From NCBI RefSeq assembly GCF_001456025.1, contig NZ_LMTZ01000035.1, positions 115,181-179,180 of the forward strand: a stretch of 64,000 bases of DNA, read 5' to 3'. A program made the translations under genes and the position numbers. Under the pieces are notes generated by a model. That model had not been told where the DNA came from. It did not search any database and was given only the letters and a program-made list of their open reading frames with translations. This DNA comes from Mastigocoleus testarum BC008 (GTDB taxonomy: Bacteria; Cyanobacteriota; Cyanobacteriia; Cyanobacteriales; Nostocaceae). This document shows positions 8,483-17,479 of the stretch, piece after piece (position 1 is the first letter of the stretch; the number at the start of each line of letters is the position of its first letter).

Positions 8483-10930
8483 GTGGACAAACTCTACTGG
8501 CTTGACCGAATTCAACTGCAAGATCGCACCAAAGTTGGTGAAAAAGCATTTAAGTTAAGCACTATCAAGCAGCTTGGCTACCCCGTAGTTCCGGGTTTTG
8601 TGCTTGAGGCTGAAGTAATGCAAGAATTTCTTGAATCTCTCAACACTTCAGAAGCTCTGATTGCTGATTTACCCCATTCTTCTTTACATTTGGATGCTGA
8701 TAATTGGCGTCAGCTACAACAGGTTGCAAAGAACTTGCGTCAAGAAATTATCAATGCCACAGTTTCACCAGAGTGGGTTAAAAATATTACTAGTGCTGCT
8801 CAAGAATGGGAAAGTAAATATTTAGTATTTCGCCCTTCTATTGCGATACCCCATGCAAACAACCTGAGGCTTGAAAATATATCAAGCGTATTAGAAACTC
8901 AGTTTTGCTGCAATGAGTTTGAAGCAATTTCTTCAACACTAAAACGGGTTTGGAGTCAGTTATTTCGTGCTAAAAGCTTATTTTACTGGCAACGAATTGG
9001 AATTGATCTACAACAAGTAAATTTTGCAGTATTAGTACAACCGATCGAAAGTGCGATCGCCAGTGGTACACTCAATTCCTACCATTGGGGATGGGAAATT
9101 GAAGCTACTTACGGGTTAGGAATTGGTATCACTCTTGGTGATATACTGCCAGACTTTTATTCCATTGAAGGCGAAACACTCAACATTCAAAAGCAGCAGC
9201 TTGGCAATAAAATCTTAGCTTACCGTATTGGGGATAACCAATCTACGGAGAACTCTCCAGCAATAGCAACTTCTTCGATCGTATTAAATAATAATTGTCT
9301 TCTACCCTACATTTTAGAAGAAATCAAGCAACAACAATACGCCTTATCACCACAATATTTACATCAATTGAATCAAATTACTGGTCAACTAATTGATGAA
9401 TTTGGCAGTAATTTTAGTTTTAACTGGACTATATTCCCAGAAACTCCCACCGGCAGAATTTACCTTACAAAAGTAAATAATCCCTTATCCAGCATTAATA
9501 GATTGAATAAGATTAGGGGATTAGCAGCATCCACAGGTAAAGTTAAAGCCAATACATTCATCATAAATAATTCAGACCCACGACCAGAATTATTACCCCA
9601 AGGGGTAATTTTAATTGCTCCTAATATTACTCCCGACTGGTTACCAATTTTACGGAATGTTGCTGGTATCGTTGCAGAAAGGGGAGGTTTAACTAGCCAT
9701 GCAGCGATTTTAGCTAGAGAGTTAGGGATTCCAGCAGTTGTTAACGTTCCTGAAGTTACAAGTATTTTCGAACAAGGCGAACCAATATTAATTGATGGGG
9801 ATAATGGGGAAATTTATCGTTTGAGTGCAGATACGGAACAAACACTGGATAATGGCAAAAATCATCAATTCTCCCTGAACACAAAATTAGCAAGCAATCA
9901 AAATCAGCCAGGAAATTTATCGACTGCGGTAGCTGTATCTATGCAGCATAATTCTGTACCAAATGACCGAAACCTATTACTCCCAAAAGATTTGCCCAGA
10001 TCTAGTTCTCCTAACTTCGAAGAATCTATTGTTGCTACTCAACTATTAGTTAATCTCAGTCAATCCCATCTCATCGAAGAGGTAAAAAATCTTGCTGTTG
10101 ATGGTGTTGGACTAATCCGTTCAGAATTAATGGTGTTAAAAATATTAGAAGGACAACACCCCCGTAATTGGTTACGTTCTGGTCGTAGGGAGCAGTTATT
10201 GGAGTGTTGGTGTCAGGAAATTCTGCAGTTTGTGGGTAATTTTAATCCCAGACCAGTTTTTTATCGTTCCTTAGATTGGCGATCGCACGAATTACCATCT
10301 CTTCAACATCACTCTCAATCTTCTTCCCAATCGATTTTGGGAGAAAGAGGAACCTTAAGTTACTTACAAAATCCAGAATTATTTGAATTGGAACTGGAAG
10401 CTTTAGCTAATATTCAACAAGCCGGTTATAGCAATGTTAATTTGATATTACCTTTTGTTCGTACAGTTGAGGAGTTTTCTTTCTGTCGTCACAAAGTAGA
10501 AGAAGCAGGTTTAACTCGAACGCAAAAGTTTCAGTTGTGGATCATGGCAGAAGTTCCCAGTGTATTATTTCTCTTACCTGAGTACATCAAAGCAGGAGTC
10601 CAGGGAATTTCAATTGGTACAAATGACCTCACACAATTACTCTTAGGAGTAGACAGAGAACAAGGACAGCTAGCAGCGATATTTGACGAACGACATCCTG
10701 TGGTGATGACTGCTATTTCTGAATTAATTCAAATGGCGAAAGAAGGGGGGATTCCTTGTTCAATTTGCGGTCAAGCACCAGCACTTTATCCCGAAGTAAT
10801 TGACAAATTAGTAGAATGGGGAATTACTTCAATTTCTGTAGAGCCAGAAGCATTAAAGCGTACTCATAGCGCAATCGCTCGCGCCGAAAAGCGCCTGATT
10901 TTAGAAGCTGCTCGAACCAGAAAAAATTGA
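8483..10930 (+). CDS. PEP synthase-like / PEP-utilising enzyme (divergent)
   Basis: The protein has 815 residues from a GTG start. Layout: an N-terminal PPDK/PEP synthase nucleotide-binding region (1-335), the mobile phosphohistidine domain (about 345-450) with GGLTSHAAILARELGIPAVV, in which H406 would be the phosphorylated His, and a C-terminal TIM-barrel PEP-binding domain with GVGLIRSE, ILGERGTLSY, WIMAEVPS, ISIGTNDLTQLLLGVDR and SICGQAP (catalytic Cys-like). PEP synthase converts pyruvate and ATP to PEP. However, the N-terminal ATP-grasp signature (normally VRSSATAED...) is replaced by VFRPSIAIPHA, so ATP use is doubtful. About 90 poorly conserved residues separate the His and barrel domains. 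It may be a diverged paralogue with another phosphotransfer role. Family sure, reaction not. Confidence 0.85.
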   Translation: MDKLYWLDRIQLQDRTKVGEKAFKLSTIKQLGYPVVPGFVLEAEVMQEFLESLNTSEALIADLPHSSLHLDADNWRQLQQVAKNLRQEIINATVSPEWVKNITSAAQEWESKYLVFRPSIAIPHANNLRLENISSVLETQFCCNEFEAISSTLKRVWSQLFRAKSLFYWQRIGIDLQQVNFAVLVQPIESAIASGTLNSYHWGWEIEATYGLGIGITLGDILPDFYSIEGETLNIQKQQLGNKILAYRIGDNQSTENSPAIATSSIVLNNNCLLPYILEEIKQQQYALSPQYLHQLNQITGQLIDEFGSNFSFNWTIFPETPTGRIYLTKVNNPLSSINRLNKIRGLAASTGKVKANTFIINNSDPRPELLPQGVILIAPNITPDWLPILRNVAGIVAERGGLTSHAAILARELGIPAVVNVPEVTSIFEQGEPILIDGDNGEIYRLSADTEQTLDNGKNHQFSLNTKLASNQNQPGNLSTAVAVSMQHNSVPNDRNLLLPKDLPRSSSPNFEESIVATQLLVNLSQSHLIEEVKNLAVDGVGLIRSELMVLKILEGQHPRNWLRSGRREQLLECWCQEILQFVGNFNPRPVFYRSLDWRSHELPSLQHHSQSSSQSILGERGTLSYLQNPELFELELEALANIQQAGYSNVNLILPFVRTVEEFSFCRHKVEEAGLTRTQKFQLWIMAEVPSVLFLLPEYIKAGVQGISIGTNDLTQLLLGVDREQGQLAAIFDERHPVVMTAISELIQMAKEGGIPCSICGQAPALYPEVIDKLVEWGITSISVEPEALKRTHSAIARAEKRLILEAARTRKN

Positions 10931-10955
10931 AAATATTTGATGAACAACAAATGAG

Positions 10956-11052
10956 CAATTACCAATTACCCATTACCAATTACCCATTACCAATTACCCA
11001 TTACCAATTACCCATTACCAATTACCCATTACCAATTACCCATTACCCATTA
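10956..11052 (+). repeat. 14-bp tandem repeat array (CAATTACCCATTAC)
   Basis: Six full units of CAATTACCCATTAC from 10963 to 11046, with partial units at each end. This is the short tandemly repeated (STRR) type typical of heterocystous cyanobacteria. The right end runs into the DUF1361 gene: that gene's stop codon (complement of 11043-11045) lies inside a unit. Confidence 0.95.
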
Positions 11053-11879
11053 GAATTCATACGTTGTGAGGGAACAGATACTTGATTTTTTCCTTGGTTT
11101 GTAATTCCTAGAGTCACCCGCTTCATTATCCAGTACAAACCCCAAAGAACTATAAAGGTAATACCCATAATTACTATTGGTTGTTTACCCAGAGTATCTG
11201 CGATTGTTTGAGTTAATAATTCGTCTGGTTTGGTAATTAAATCCCAAGTATTAAAACGTAAAAATCTTCCCAGATAAATACCAATTCCACACAGGATATG
11301 AGTAGTGATTTCCATTGCGAAAATCCATTTACTCTTACCAATTTGGTGTAAGTAGTAACCAAGATTTATTAGGGATAGAACATAAGCTTCAAATCCACCC
11401 AAAATTACAACAATATAAGTGGGAATCAAAACTAAAGTAATCATCCAAACAGATTGGATTGTCCGGATATCATCAATTAAGTGAATAATATCAGTTAATA
11501 AATAAGGTGCGTTAGGTAAAAAAGCATAGAAAACTAAAAATCCCGACCACCACTTCAAACGGAAACCCAATCGACCGGGAAACAGTGCTAACCCAACAGC
11601 AATTAACGCTGCACTTGAAAGCCATACCAGTTGAATTAGCTCTACATTATTTTGAAAACCAAGTACCTTTTGGAAAATTTTTGGGATACTCGGTAAAAAA
11701 CCCAGAACCATTAAACCACTCAACCACCACAACCAAGTGTATTCTTGGCGCTTGCGAAACAGTATTACACTTAAAGCCAATGGAATAAAAGCCAAAAATA
11801 AATTCCAAGTCATCCAACTCATATTGATTCGCAAAACTTGGACAACTCTGTCTGTGAGGTCAATTAGTTCTGGTTTCAT
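11043..11879 (-). CDS. DUF1361 family multi-pass membrane protein
   Basis: 278 residues with about seven hydrophobic segments (for example LFLAFIPLALSVILF, LVWLSSAALIAVGLALF, MITLVLIPTYIVVILGG and IVIMGITFIVLWGLYWIM). The motifs AFLPNAPYLLTDIIHL and FLRFNTWD match the DUF1361 family, whose function is unknown. The last residues, MNSNG, and the stop codon are encoded at the edge of the 14-bp repeat array, so the C-terminus may have been set by the repeat. It is convergent with the PEP-synthase-like gene and stands alone. Family call fairly sure. Confidence 0.85.
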   Translation of the reverse strand: MKPELIDLTDRVVQVLRINMSWMTWNLFLAFIPLALSVILFRKRQEYTWLWWLSGLMVLGFLPSIPKIFQKVLGFQNNVELIQLVWLSSAALIAVGLALFPGRLGFRLKWWSGFLVFYAFLPNAPYLLTDIIHLIDDIRTIQSVWMITLVLIPTYIVVILGGFEAYVLSLINLGYYLHQIGKSKWIFAMEITTHILCGIGIYLGRFLRFNTWDLITKPDELLTQTIADTLGKQPIVIMGITFIVLWGLYWIMKRVTLGITNQGKNQVSVPSQRMNSNG

Positions 11880-12191
11880 AGGTGCTTCAACAGAAGACGT
11901 GTAAACTAATACGATTTACTTTCTTCTAAACTAGCTAATTAATCAAAAAAATGCACGCTCTTGTTTCGCTTTATACAAATTACTTATTTGTACCGGTTAG
12001 GAACAAAAAATTGCCTATTAAATTATCTTATCTTTTCCCTACCTTTTTAAAATATGATGAACGCAAGTATTTTTTATACAGCAATAAACAACATAGTTAG
12101 GTAATAATTAATCTACTTACTTGTAGATGTGATAGATGCGTTGTTTTGTGGAGAAATAAATATCTCCTAAAAATTTTATGGAGAGGATTAG
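11880..12191. other. Spacer between divergent genes
   Basis: Very AT-rich region serving as the upstream region of both the DUF1361 gene (minus) and the 521-aa orphan (plus). GGAGAGG at 12180-12186 is a good ribosome binding site for the latter. No RNA gene or repeat seen. Confidence 0.5.
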
Positions 12192-13757
12192 ATGACTTTT
12201 AAATTATACAATCACAATATTTACTTGTTTGCTTATTATCTTAGCGAAAGTAATAACAGTTTAGGTGAATATAAACCAGATTGGCTATGGAATAAATGTG
12301 ATGAAATAATTGCTAAAACTTTAAAAACAGAATTTCATTTTAACGTTAAACAATATCTTGATTTAGAAAACAAACCAGAAGAAGCATGGGCTAATTTAAA
12401 TAAGTTTTTTCCAAAAACTGATGATTACCATCCTATATATATACAGCCTCATAATTGTTTTTTTGACCCCAATAGTCGCAAAAAGGATTTAGATAGTAAA
12501 ACTTCTATTCTTTACCCAGTACAACTTTATGATAGTTATGGCTTCGGTCTTAAACTGATCAATCCAAATAATGAATATTCTAAAGGGGTGAATGATAAAG
12601 AGATAGCATTATTTAATCCAAACAATTGTTTGATGCTAGACCTAGAGCAAGATAATCAATATTTTCTCGGTCAAACCTTATTCATTACTATTAATTTGGA
12701 AAATAGGCAAAAGTTAAAATATAAAAATAATAGAAATAAACTTAAAAATATTGCTGATAATTACATAGAATCTTTATTACCTGATTATGTCAGAAAACCT
12801 CCCTTCAATCGTGCTGGAAGTTTATTCGGATCTCCAATATTTGAATATGGTATCATCAGAGCATCTCAAAGTTACAGTCATATTATAATTTGGTTTATTT
12901 TAGATGATTCTTCAGAAGAAAGATTTGATAAATATTATCAACAATTATTAGACTTATTCTTTTTTAGAGCTAAAATAATTCACGCCTATAATGAAATAAT
13001 AAAGATTGAAAAAGAAGCAAAAAAGAAATCTAAAGATATACAATTAGAAATTGAAAAAACCCAAGAAAACTATAATAAGAATAAAATATTTAATCAGTAT
13101 AGAGAAACCAAAAATGAATTAGATTTGAATAAATTAAAAAACTTGTTAATTGAACTACCATCTTTGTCGTTAGAGTATACAGAAAAGATACGTATAATAA
13201 AGGAATTTCAAAATGTTGTAGTATCCTACACTAAAAATTATAGTGACAAAATTTATGAAATAAGGAGTAATTTTTCAGATGAAGAGGATTTTTCATTTTT
13301 AGAGCTTTTTACTGATAGAACTTGCTATCCTTTTCAAGATAGAATAGTAGCTGCAGTCAACTTCTTTCAACTTGATACTAATTTAATCAACAATGCCATA
13401 GACTCAATTAGAGGTCAAGTTGAAATCGAACAGGCACATAGAGAACGCCAGTTACAAACTACAATTACAAGCTTAGGTATTGGTATTGCTGTTGCAGGGA
13501 ATTTTGCATCTAGTTATGAAGCGGGTTCAATAACAGAGAACGACGAAGGCAATTACCCTGATATTTTGGGAATACCTTTTGACTCAGTTCATTTTACGAT
13601 TTCCTTCTGTATAAGTATGGTTATTGGTTTTATTGCATGGCAAGGAGCATCGTGGTTTTTTAGTTGGTGGTATATTGAAGAGCAACTTATTAGAAAAACC
13701 AGATTTAAATTAAATCCTTTTAGATTATTACAAAATAGACAGCATAATACTAAATGA
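12192..13757 (+). CDS. Unknown 521-aa protein, coiled coil plus two C-terminal membrane helices
   Basis: I do not recognise a family. The ATG at 12192 follows GGAGAGG at a good distance. The N-terminal two thirds is soluble and rich in Lys, Asn and Ile. Residues about 265-330 (IIKIEKEAKKKSKDIQLEIEKTQENYNKNK) look coiled-coil. The C-terminus has two hydrophobic segments, TTITSLGIGIAVAGNFASSY and VHFTISFCISMVIGFIAWQG, followed by a basic tail; an acidic loop lies between them. The shape (large soluble N-terminus, hairpin of two helices) recalls membrane-acting effectors and CorA-like proteins, but no GMN motif of CorA is present. The gene looks more AT-rich than its neighbours, and a decayed membrane-protein fragment follows, so horizontal acquisition is possible. 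Confidence 0.7.
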   Translation: MTFKLYNHNIYLFAYYLSESNNSLGEYKPDWLWNKCDEIIAKTLKTEFHFNVKQYLDLENKPEEAWANLNKFFPKTDDYHPIYIQPHNCFFDPNSRKKDLDSKTSILYPVQLYDSYGFGLKLINPNNEYSKGVNDKEIALFNPNNCLMLDLEQDNQYFLGQTLFITINLENRQKLKYKNNRNKLKNIADNYIESLLPDYVRKPPFNRAGSLFGSPIFEYGIIRASQSYSHIIIWFILDDSSEERFDKYYQQLLDLFFFRAKIIHAYNEIIKIEKEAKKKSKDIQLEIEKTQENYNKNKIFNQYRETKNELDLNKLKNLLIELPSLSLEYTEKIRIIKEFQNVVVSYTKNYSDKIYEIRSNFSDEEDFSFLELFTDRTCYPFQDRIVAAVNFFQLDTNLINNAIDSIRGQVEIEQAHRERQLQTTITSLGIGIAVAGNFASSYEAGSITENDEGNYPDILGIPFDSVHFTISFCISMVIGFIAWQGASWFFSWWYIEEQLIRKTRFKLNPFRLLQNRQHNTK

Positions 13758-13762
13758 GATAA

Positions 13763-14041
13763 TTAAATTCAAATAAGGAAAAGCACACAGACTTATTTAT
13801 TACTGGATTTTTCCGTCCTATTGTTGGTATGTCGTTTGCTATTTTCACAGTAGCATTGATTGAATCTGGGATATTTTCTGGTGTTTTTAGAACTAGTAAA
13901 ACTGAAAATCGCGCTGTTTATCTTTATATGGCTATAGCTTTTGTCGCCGGATTTAGTGAAAGATTGGTGGAAGATGTAGTTTTACGCACAGAAGATACTT
14001 TAACAGGTTTTTCTTCGCGTTCAAATAAATCAGATCGGTGA
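13763..14041 (+). pseudogene. Fragment of a cyanobacterial membrane protein (3' end)
   Basis: The first ATG (13829) gives 70 residues, but the frame is open from 13763 and reads sensibly upstream of that ATG (LFITGFFRPIVGMSFAIFTVALIESGIF). It continues as a hydrophilic turn and AVYLYMAIAFVAGFSERLVEDVV. The latter resembles the C-terminal end of larger cyanobacterial membrane proteins that close with an AFxAGFSER-type helix. There is no ribosome binding site and no intact N-terminus, so this is most likely the leftover 3' end of a longer gene. It could instead be a very small membrane protein. It follows the 521-aa orphan by a few bases. Confidence 0.45.
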
Positions 14042-14080
14042 TTACTAATCAAATAAAATTCAATTACTAAAATTCAATCA

Positions 14081-15190
14081 CTAACGTAACAAAACGCGAC
14101 TACGTGGACCAATAAGTTTTTTCCTTATGGTTACCTCCCTTTCCTTTGACAAACTTCCAACCTTCGGATTGAGTTTAGAATAATTACCACTGCTAAATTC
14201 AATATCGGGTATGGTCGAAGGTAACAAGCTATCAAAAGAATTAATATTATTGTTAGCAGTATTGATAGGAGAAGGTGGAATTATTTGATTGTCAGTTCCA
14301 ATAGAATTTGAATTGTTGTTTGTCAAATTTCCATTAGTTACGGAATTTCCGCTAGCACCAGTGTTAGAACTTCCATGATTTGCAGAACTTCCACTAGTAT
14401 TGGAACTGGAACTACCACTAGTTGTAGAACTTACACCAGTTGTTGAACCTCCACCAGTATTGGTATTGGAACTGGAACCACCACCAGTCGTAGAACTCCC
14501 ACCAGTTGTTGTTATGGGAACAGCATCAGCAGGTACCTCCACATACAACTTCACCAAAGGTGAATTTTTCATTTCCAATGAAGTTACGGTTGGTTTCCCA
14601 GGAAGATCGGATTTAAAATCAAATACTGTTGGACTTTCACCACCATTAGGATCGCTGTATCTTGGTCCTTGTCCTGTGACTTTAAAAGTTCCTTCGTACT
14701 GCTTTCCAGTTTTTGGATCTGTAACAATACCTTTATAAAAACCTGCTTTTATTCCAAACTCATCTTGAACAACTGCTTGAAATTTAGTTCCATCTATTTT
14801 TCCTTGATATTTATAATCTTGTAATTCACCACCCGAAAGTACCGGTGAAGCGATCGCACCATTTTTAGAAATAACCGGAATACCTTTAAAGTCAACATAA
14901 TATTGAAGACTTCCATCAGTACCAGTTTTCATTTTCACATAATCAGAACTGTAAACTGCTTTCCCATGACGGAAGTAAGTACCGTTATGATCGGTGTCCA
15001 CCCGAGTAGTAACTCTATTGAAGTTTGGATTAAATGCAGGAAGTTCGAGAGTTCCAGATAATGTACCAGTACTTTGAATAGTAAATGGAGTTACTTGCGC
15101 TGACACGATTGATGAATTTAGCCCTAAAAATAAGCTAGTTAGACCAGTACCGAATAAAATGGTGCGAGTAAGCGCTGATGTTTTTTGCAT
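14081..15190 (-). CDS. Secreted protein with Ser/Thr/Gly/Asn-rich low-complexity tail
   Basis: 369 residues. A signal peptide is evident (MQKTSALTRTILFGTGLTSLFLGLNSSIVSAQ, cleavage likely after SAQ). Residues 33-225 form a beta-rich, compact domain (TLSGTLELPAFNPNF, GKAVYSSDYVKMKTGTDGSLQYYVDFKGIPV, GFYKGIVTDPKTGKQYEGTFKVTGQGPRY), which looks like an extracytoplasmic domain found in cyanobacteria without known function. Residues 228-305 are a repetitive linker of Ser, Thr, Gly and Asn, followed by a basic end (EREVTIRKKLIGPRSRVLLR). The start is followed directly upstream by five TTGGTAA repeats. It is probably exported to the periplasm, outer membrane or cell surface. Function unknown. Confidence 0.75.
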   Translation of the reverse strand: MQKTSALTRTILFGTGLTSLFLGLNSSIVSAQVTPFTIQSTGTLSGTLELPAFNPNFNRVTTRVDTDHNGTYFRHGKAVYSSDYVKMKTGTDGSLQYYVDFKGIPVISKNGAIASPVLSGGELQDYKYQGKIDGTKFQAVVQDEFGIKAGFYKGIVTDPKTGKQYEGTFKVTGQGPRYSDPNGGESPTVFDFKSDLPGKPTVTSLEMKNSPLVKLYVEVPADAVPITTTGGSSTTGGGSSSNTNTGGGSTTGVSSTTSGSSSSNTSGSSANHGSSNTGASGNSVTNGNLTNNNSNSIGTDNQIIPPSPINTANNNINSFDSLLPSTIPDIEFSSGNYSKLNPKVGSLSKEREVTIRKKLIGPRSRVLLR

Positions 15191-15192
15191 TT

Positions 15193-15227
15193 TTGGTAAT
15201 TGGTAATTGGTAATTGGTAATTGGTAA
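15193..15227 (+). repeat. Five TTGGTAA heptamer repeats
   Basis: Five consecutive 7-bp TTGGTAA units just upstream of the start codon of the secreted-protein gene (its ATG is at the complement of 15188-15190). They belong to the same sequence family as the 14-bp array near 11.0 kb (reverse complement TTACCAA) and would lie in the gene's leader. Confidence 0.9.
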
Positions 15228-15258
15228 TGGGTAATCAGTGATGAGTAACGAGTGATTT

Positions 15259-15307
15259 TTAACTATTAACTGTTAACTGTTAACTGTTAACTGACAACTG
15301 TTAACTG
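15259..15307 (+). repeat. TTAACTG heptamer repeats
   Basis: Four perfect TTAACTG units (15266-15293), one variant (ACAACTG) and one more perfect unit to 15307, next to the stop codon of the porin gene (15310). Typical cyanobacterial short tandem repeats; a related TTAACTG-containing stretch lies between rpsG and fusA. Confidence 0.9.
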
Positions 15308-15309
15308 CT

Positions 15310-17316
15310 CTAAAACTGATATGTCGCTCTGAGTGCACCAACCACTAGAGGGTCGTTACTTTTGTTATGGTCGGGATTAAAAACTACAAAAAAGCCAGGA
15401 GTTAAAGAAAGATTTTGGTTCACTTGGGCGCGATAAAAAAGCTCTAGGTGAAGTGATGTATCTTTGCGTCCACCAACCGTACCACCATCAGAAAAATTCG
15501 GAAAATTAAAACCATCAGGTAAAGAACTGGAAGTGATTTTTGGTGGTTGTCCAACGATCGCACCAGCTAAATTACCGCTTTTTCCCAAGTTAGGTAAAGC
15601 TGCAAAAATAGCCCAATTAGTTGTTTGTACGTTACCAGAAATATTTTGCGGGTCTGAATAAGTCCAACCACCCCAACCTCCCACCTCCAAGTTTGGACTT
15701 ATTCGCCATGCTACCGTCGCACCGACTGCTTGAGTATCAAACTCTGTCACAGGTGCAAAAGGGGAAATTAACTGAGCGTCTCCAATTCCCGTACCTAATA
15801 GAGCATCGGGAGAATGGGAGTAGAGATAATGTATTCCAATATTTAAATTATTGGTAGGAGCTAAACTTAATTGAGCTCCAGCACTATATCTACCATTAAA
15901 TAAACCACCACTATTAGCTCCGGGGAAAGATGCAACTTCAGTGTTATAAATAGCTTGCAAACTCACGCGATCGCTAATTTGCCAATCAAAACCAACTCCA
16001 CTTCTACCATTACCAATGGTCAAAATTGGGTTGCGTTGACCAAATAAAGAAATAGCTCCTTCTCCAGAACCTTCCAAAGGATTAATTCCCCTAAATGTAG
16101 AAATAGAATTAACTCCTGCAGTTCCAATAACAAACCCTAGATTTTCTGAGACCGCAAAGCGATAAGATAATTCGTTTAAAACTACATCATTATCAGTATC
16201 AGACTCATAACCCAAACGTCCCATGTTATTAAATACGAGAGGTGCTGAGGAACCTAAATTACCTGTGGATAAGCCAGTCAGCAGTAAATCCTTACCAGTA
16301 AATGAAGTAGCTAAAGTTAGTTGTACGCTATTGTTGAAACTCAGGCTGCTTTTTGCTTGACGCTCTGTTTCCCCATCCCGAGGAAATAAATCTACTTCTG
16401 GATTATTGTTACCCTGTAAACTAAGAATTGCCTGTCCAAATAGCTTTGTGGTAGGAGAAAAATTATTTTCTTCTGAGCGTGTAACTCTTTCTTCAAAATA
16501 TTCGATCCGTTTTTTTAGCTGTTGTAACTCTCGTTGAAAATCTGTTTTTAGTCTTTGTAGCAAGCGTAAATCTTTTTCTGTAACAGCTTCGTTAGTATTG
16601 TCAGCTATCAACTGATTAATTTTTTCCGTACAATTTGCTAAATCAGCAGCAAATTCATAGCGATTTATCGCACGATTTCCAGCATAAGCTCTATCTTTAT
16701 ACCCTGAGATACAACCATAACGCTCTATTAAAGACTTCAAAGCACCAAAAGCCCAATCATCAGGTTGTACATCATCTAGCTGTGATACTGATGTAAGTTT
16801 AGAAATTAGGAATTTTGGGTTTTCTGTTTTAAGTACTGAATGTTCGTTCTTAGCTCTTAGGTCTTGACTTTTGACTTCTGATACCCGTTCAAAATCTGAT
16901 ATTTCTGGTATTTTCTCTTGAATTTCAACTTTTCTTGAAGAGAAAGAGTTAGAAACAGAAAACTCATCACCATTAGTTCTTTGTCTCAACTCTTGAACCC
17001 CACTCACTGGAGGTGTGCTGTGTAGTAAATTTTGTTCTGGAGTAATGATTTGAGGTAAATTTTCCTCCTCTTCAATTTTCAAGGTGATATTGGAACCACT
17101 CATATCTGGCTCGAGTGTTTCCGGAGGAGCTATTTGAGAAGATTGAATCTCTGGTTTTTTTTGTTCTTGTTTTACTTCTTTATGTTCTAATTGTTGATTT
17201 TGCTGTTCTGATACTTCCTCAAAAGAAGCTTCTACTTGTGGTGAATATGGTAATTCCTTTGCTGATGGGATTCCTGTTGTTAACACGCTCGCAATCAACA
17301 AGCCAATATTGCTCAT
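15310..17316 (-). CDS. SLH-domain outer-membrane porin (OprB family, iron uptake porin type)
   Basis: 668 residues. Order: short hydrophobic N-terminus, an unusually long Glu/Gln/Ser-rich disordered stretch (30-170), one S-layer homology domain (about 177-235, DVQPDDWAFGALKSLIERYGCISGYKDRAYAGNRAINRYEFA), a coiled coil (244-284, RLLQRLKTDFQRELQQLKKRIEYFEERV) and a beta-barrel (290-668) ending in an aromatic residue (RATYQF). This is the standard layout of the cyanobacterial porins in which SLH binds peptidoglycan-linked polymer and the barrel passes small solutes or ions. The substrate cannot be read from sequence. The N-terminal acidic spacer is longer than usual. It lies upstream of, and in the same direction as, the secreted-protein gene. 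Confidence 0.92.
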   Translation of the reverse strand: MSNIGLLIASVLTTGIPSAKELPYSPQVEASFEEVSEQQNQQLEHKEVKQEQKKPEIQSSQIAPPETLEPDMSGSNITLKIEEEENLPQIITPEQNLLHSTPPVSGVQELRQRTNGDEFSVSNSFSSRKVEIQEKIPEISDFERVSEVKSQDLRAKNEHSVLKTENPKFLISKLTSVSQLDDVQPDDWAFGALKSLIERYGCISGYKDRAYAGNRAINRYEFAADLANCTEKINQLIADNTNEAVTEKDLRLLQRLKTDFQRELQQLKKRIEYFEERVTRSEENNFSPTTKLFGQAILSLQGNNNPEVDLFPRDGETERQAKSSLSFNNSVQLTLATSFTGKDLLLTGLSTGNLGSSAPLVFNNMGRLGYESDTDNDVVLNELSYRFAVSENLGFVIGTAGVNSISTFRGINPLEGSGEGAISLFGQRNPILTIGNGRSGVGFDWQISDRVSLQAIYNTEVASFPGANSGGLFNGRYSAGAQLSLAPTNNLNIGIHYLYSHSPDALLGTGIGDAQLISPFAPVTEFDTQAVGATVAWRISPNLEVGGWGGWTYSDPQNISGNVQTTNWAIFAALPNLGKSGNLAGAIVGQPPKITSSSLPDGFNFPNFSDGGTVGGRKDTSLHLELFYRAQVNQNLSLTPGFFVVFNPDHNKSNDPLVVGALRATYQF

Positions 17317-17479
17317 TAGTTGTATTTCAATTTACTAACATCCACTATTTCCTGTGACAGATAAAATTAGTATTCATCAGGAAAATATTACATAAAAATG
17401 TTGCAAATGATACTAGCGATAGTGCTAGTTTATGACGAGGGTATTAATACTGAAAAAACTTCAAGAATTATCTAAGAAA

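Noticed and set aside
10956..11052. CRISPR array
   Set aside because: Units are 14 bp with no spacers between them, so this is a simple tandem repeat.
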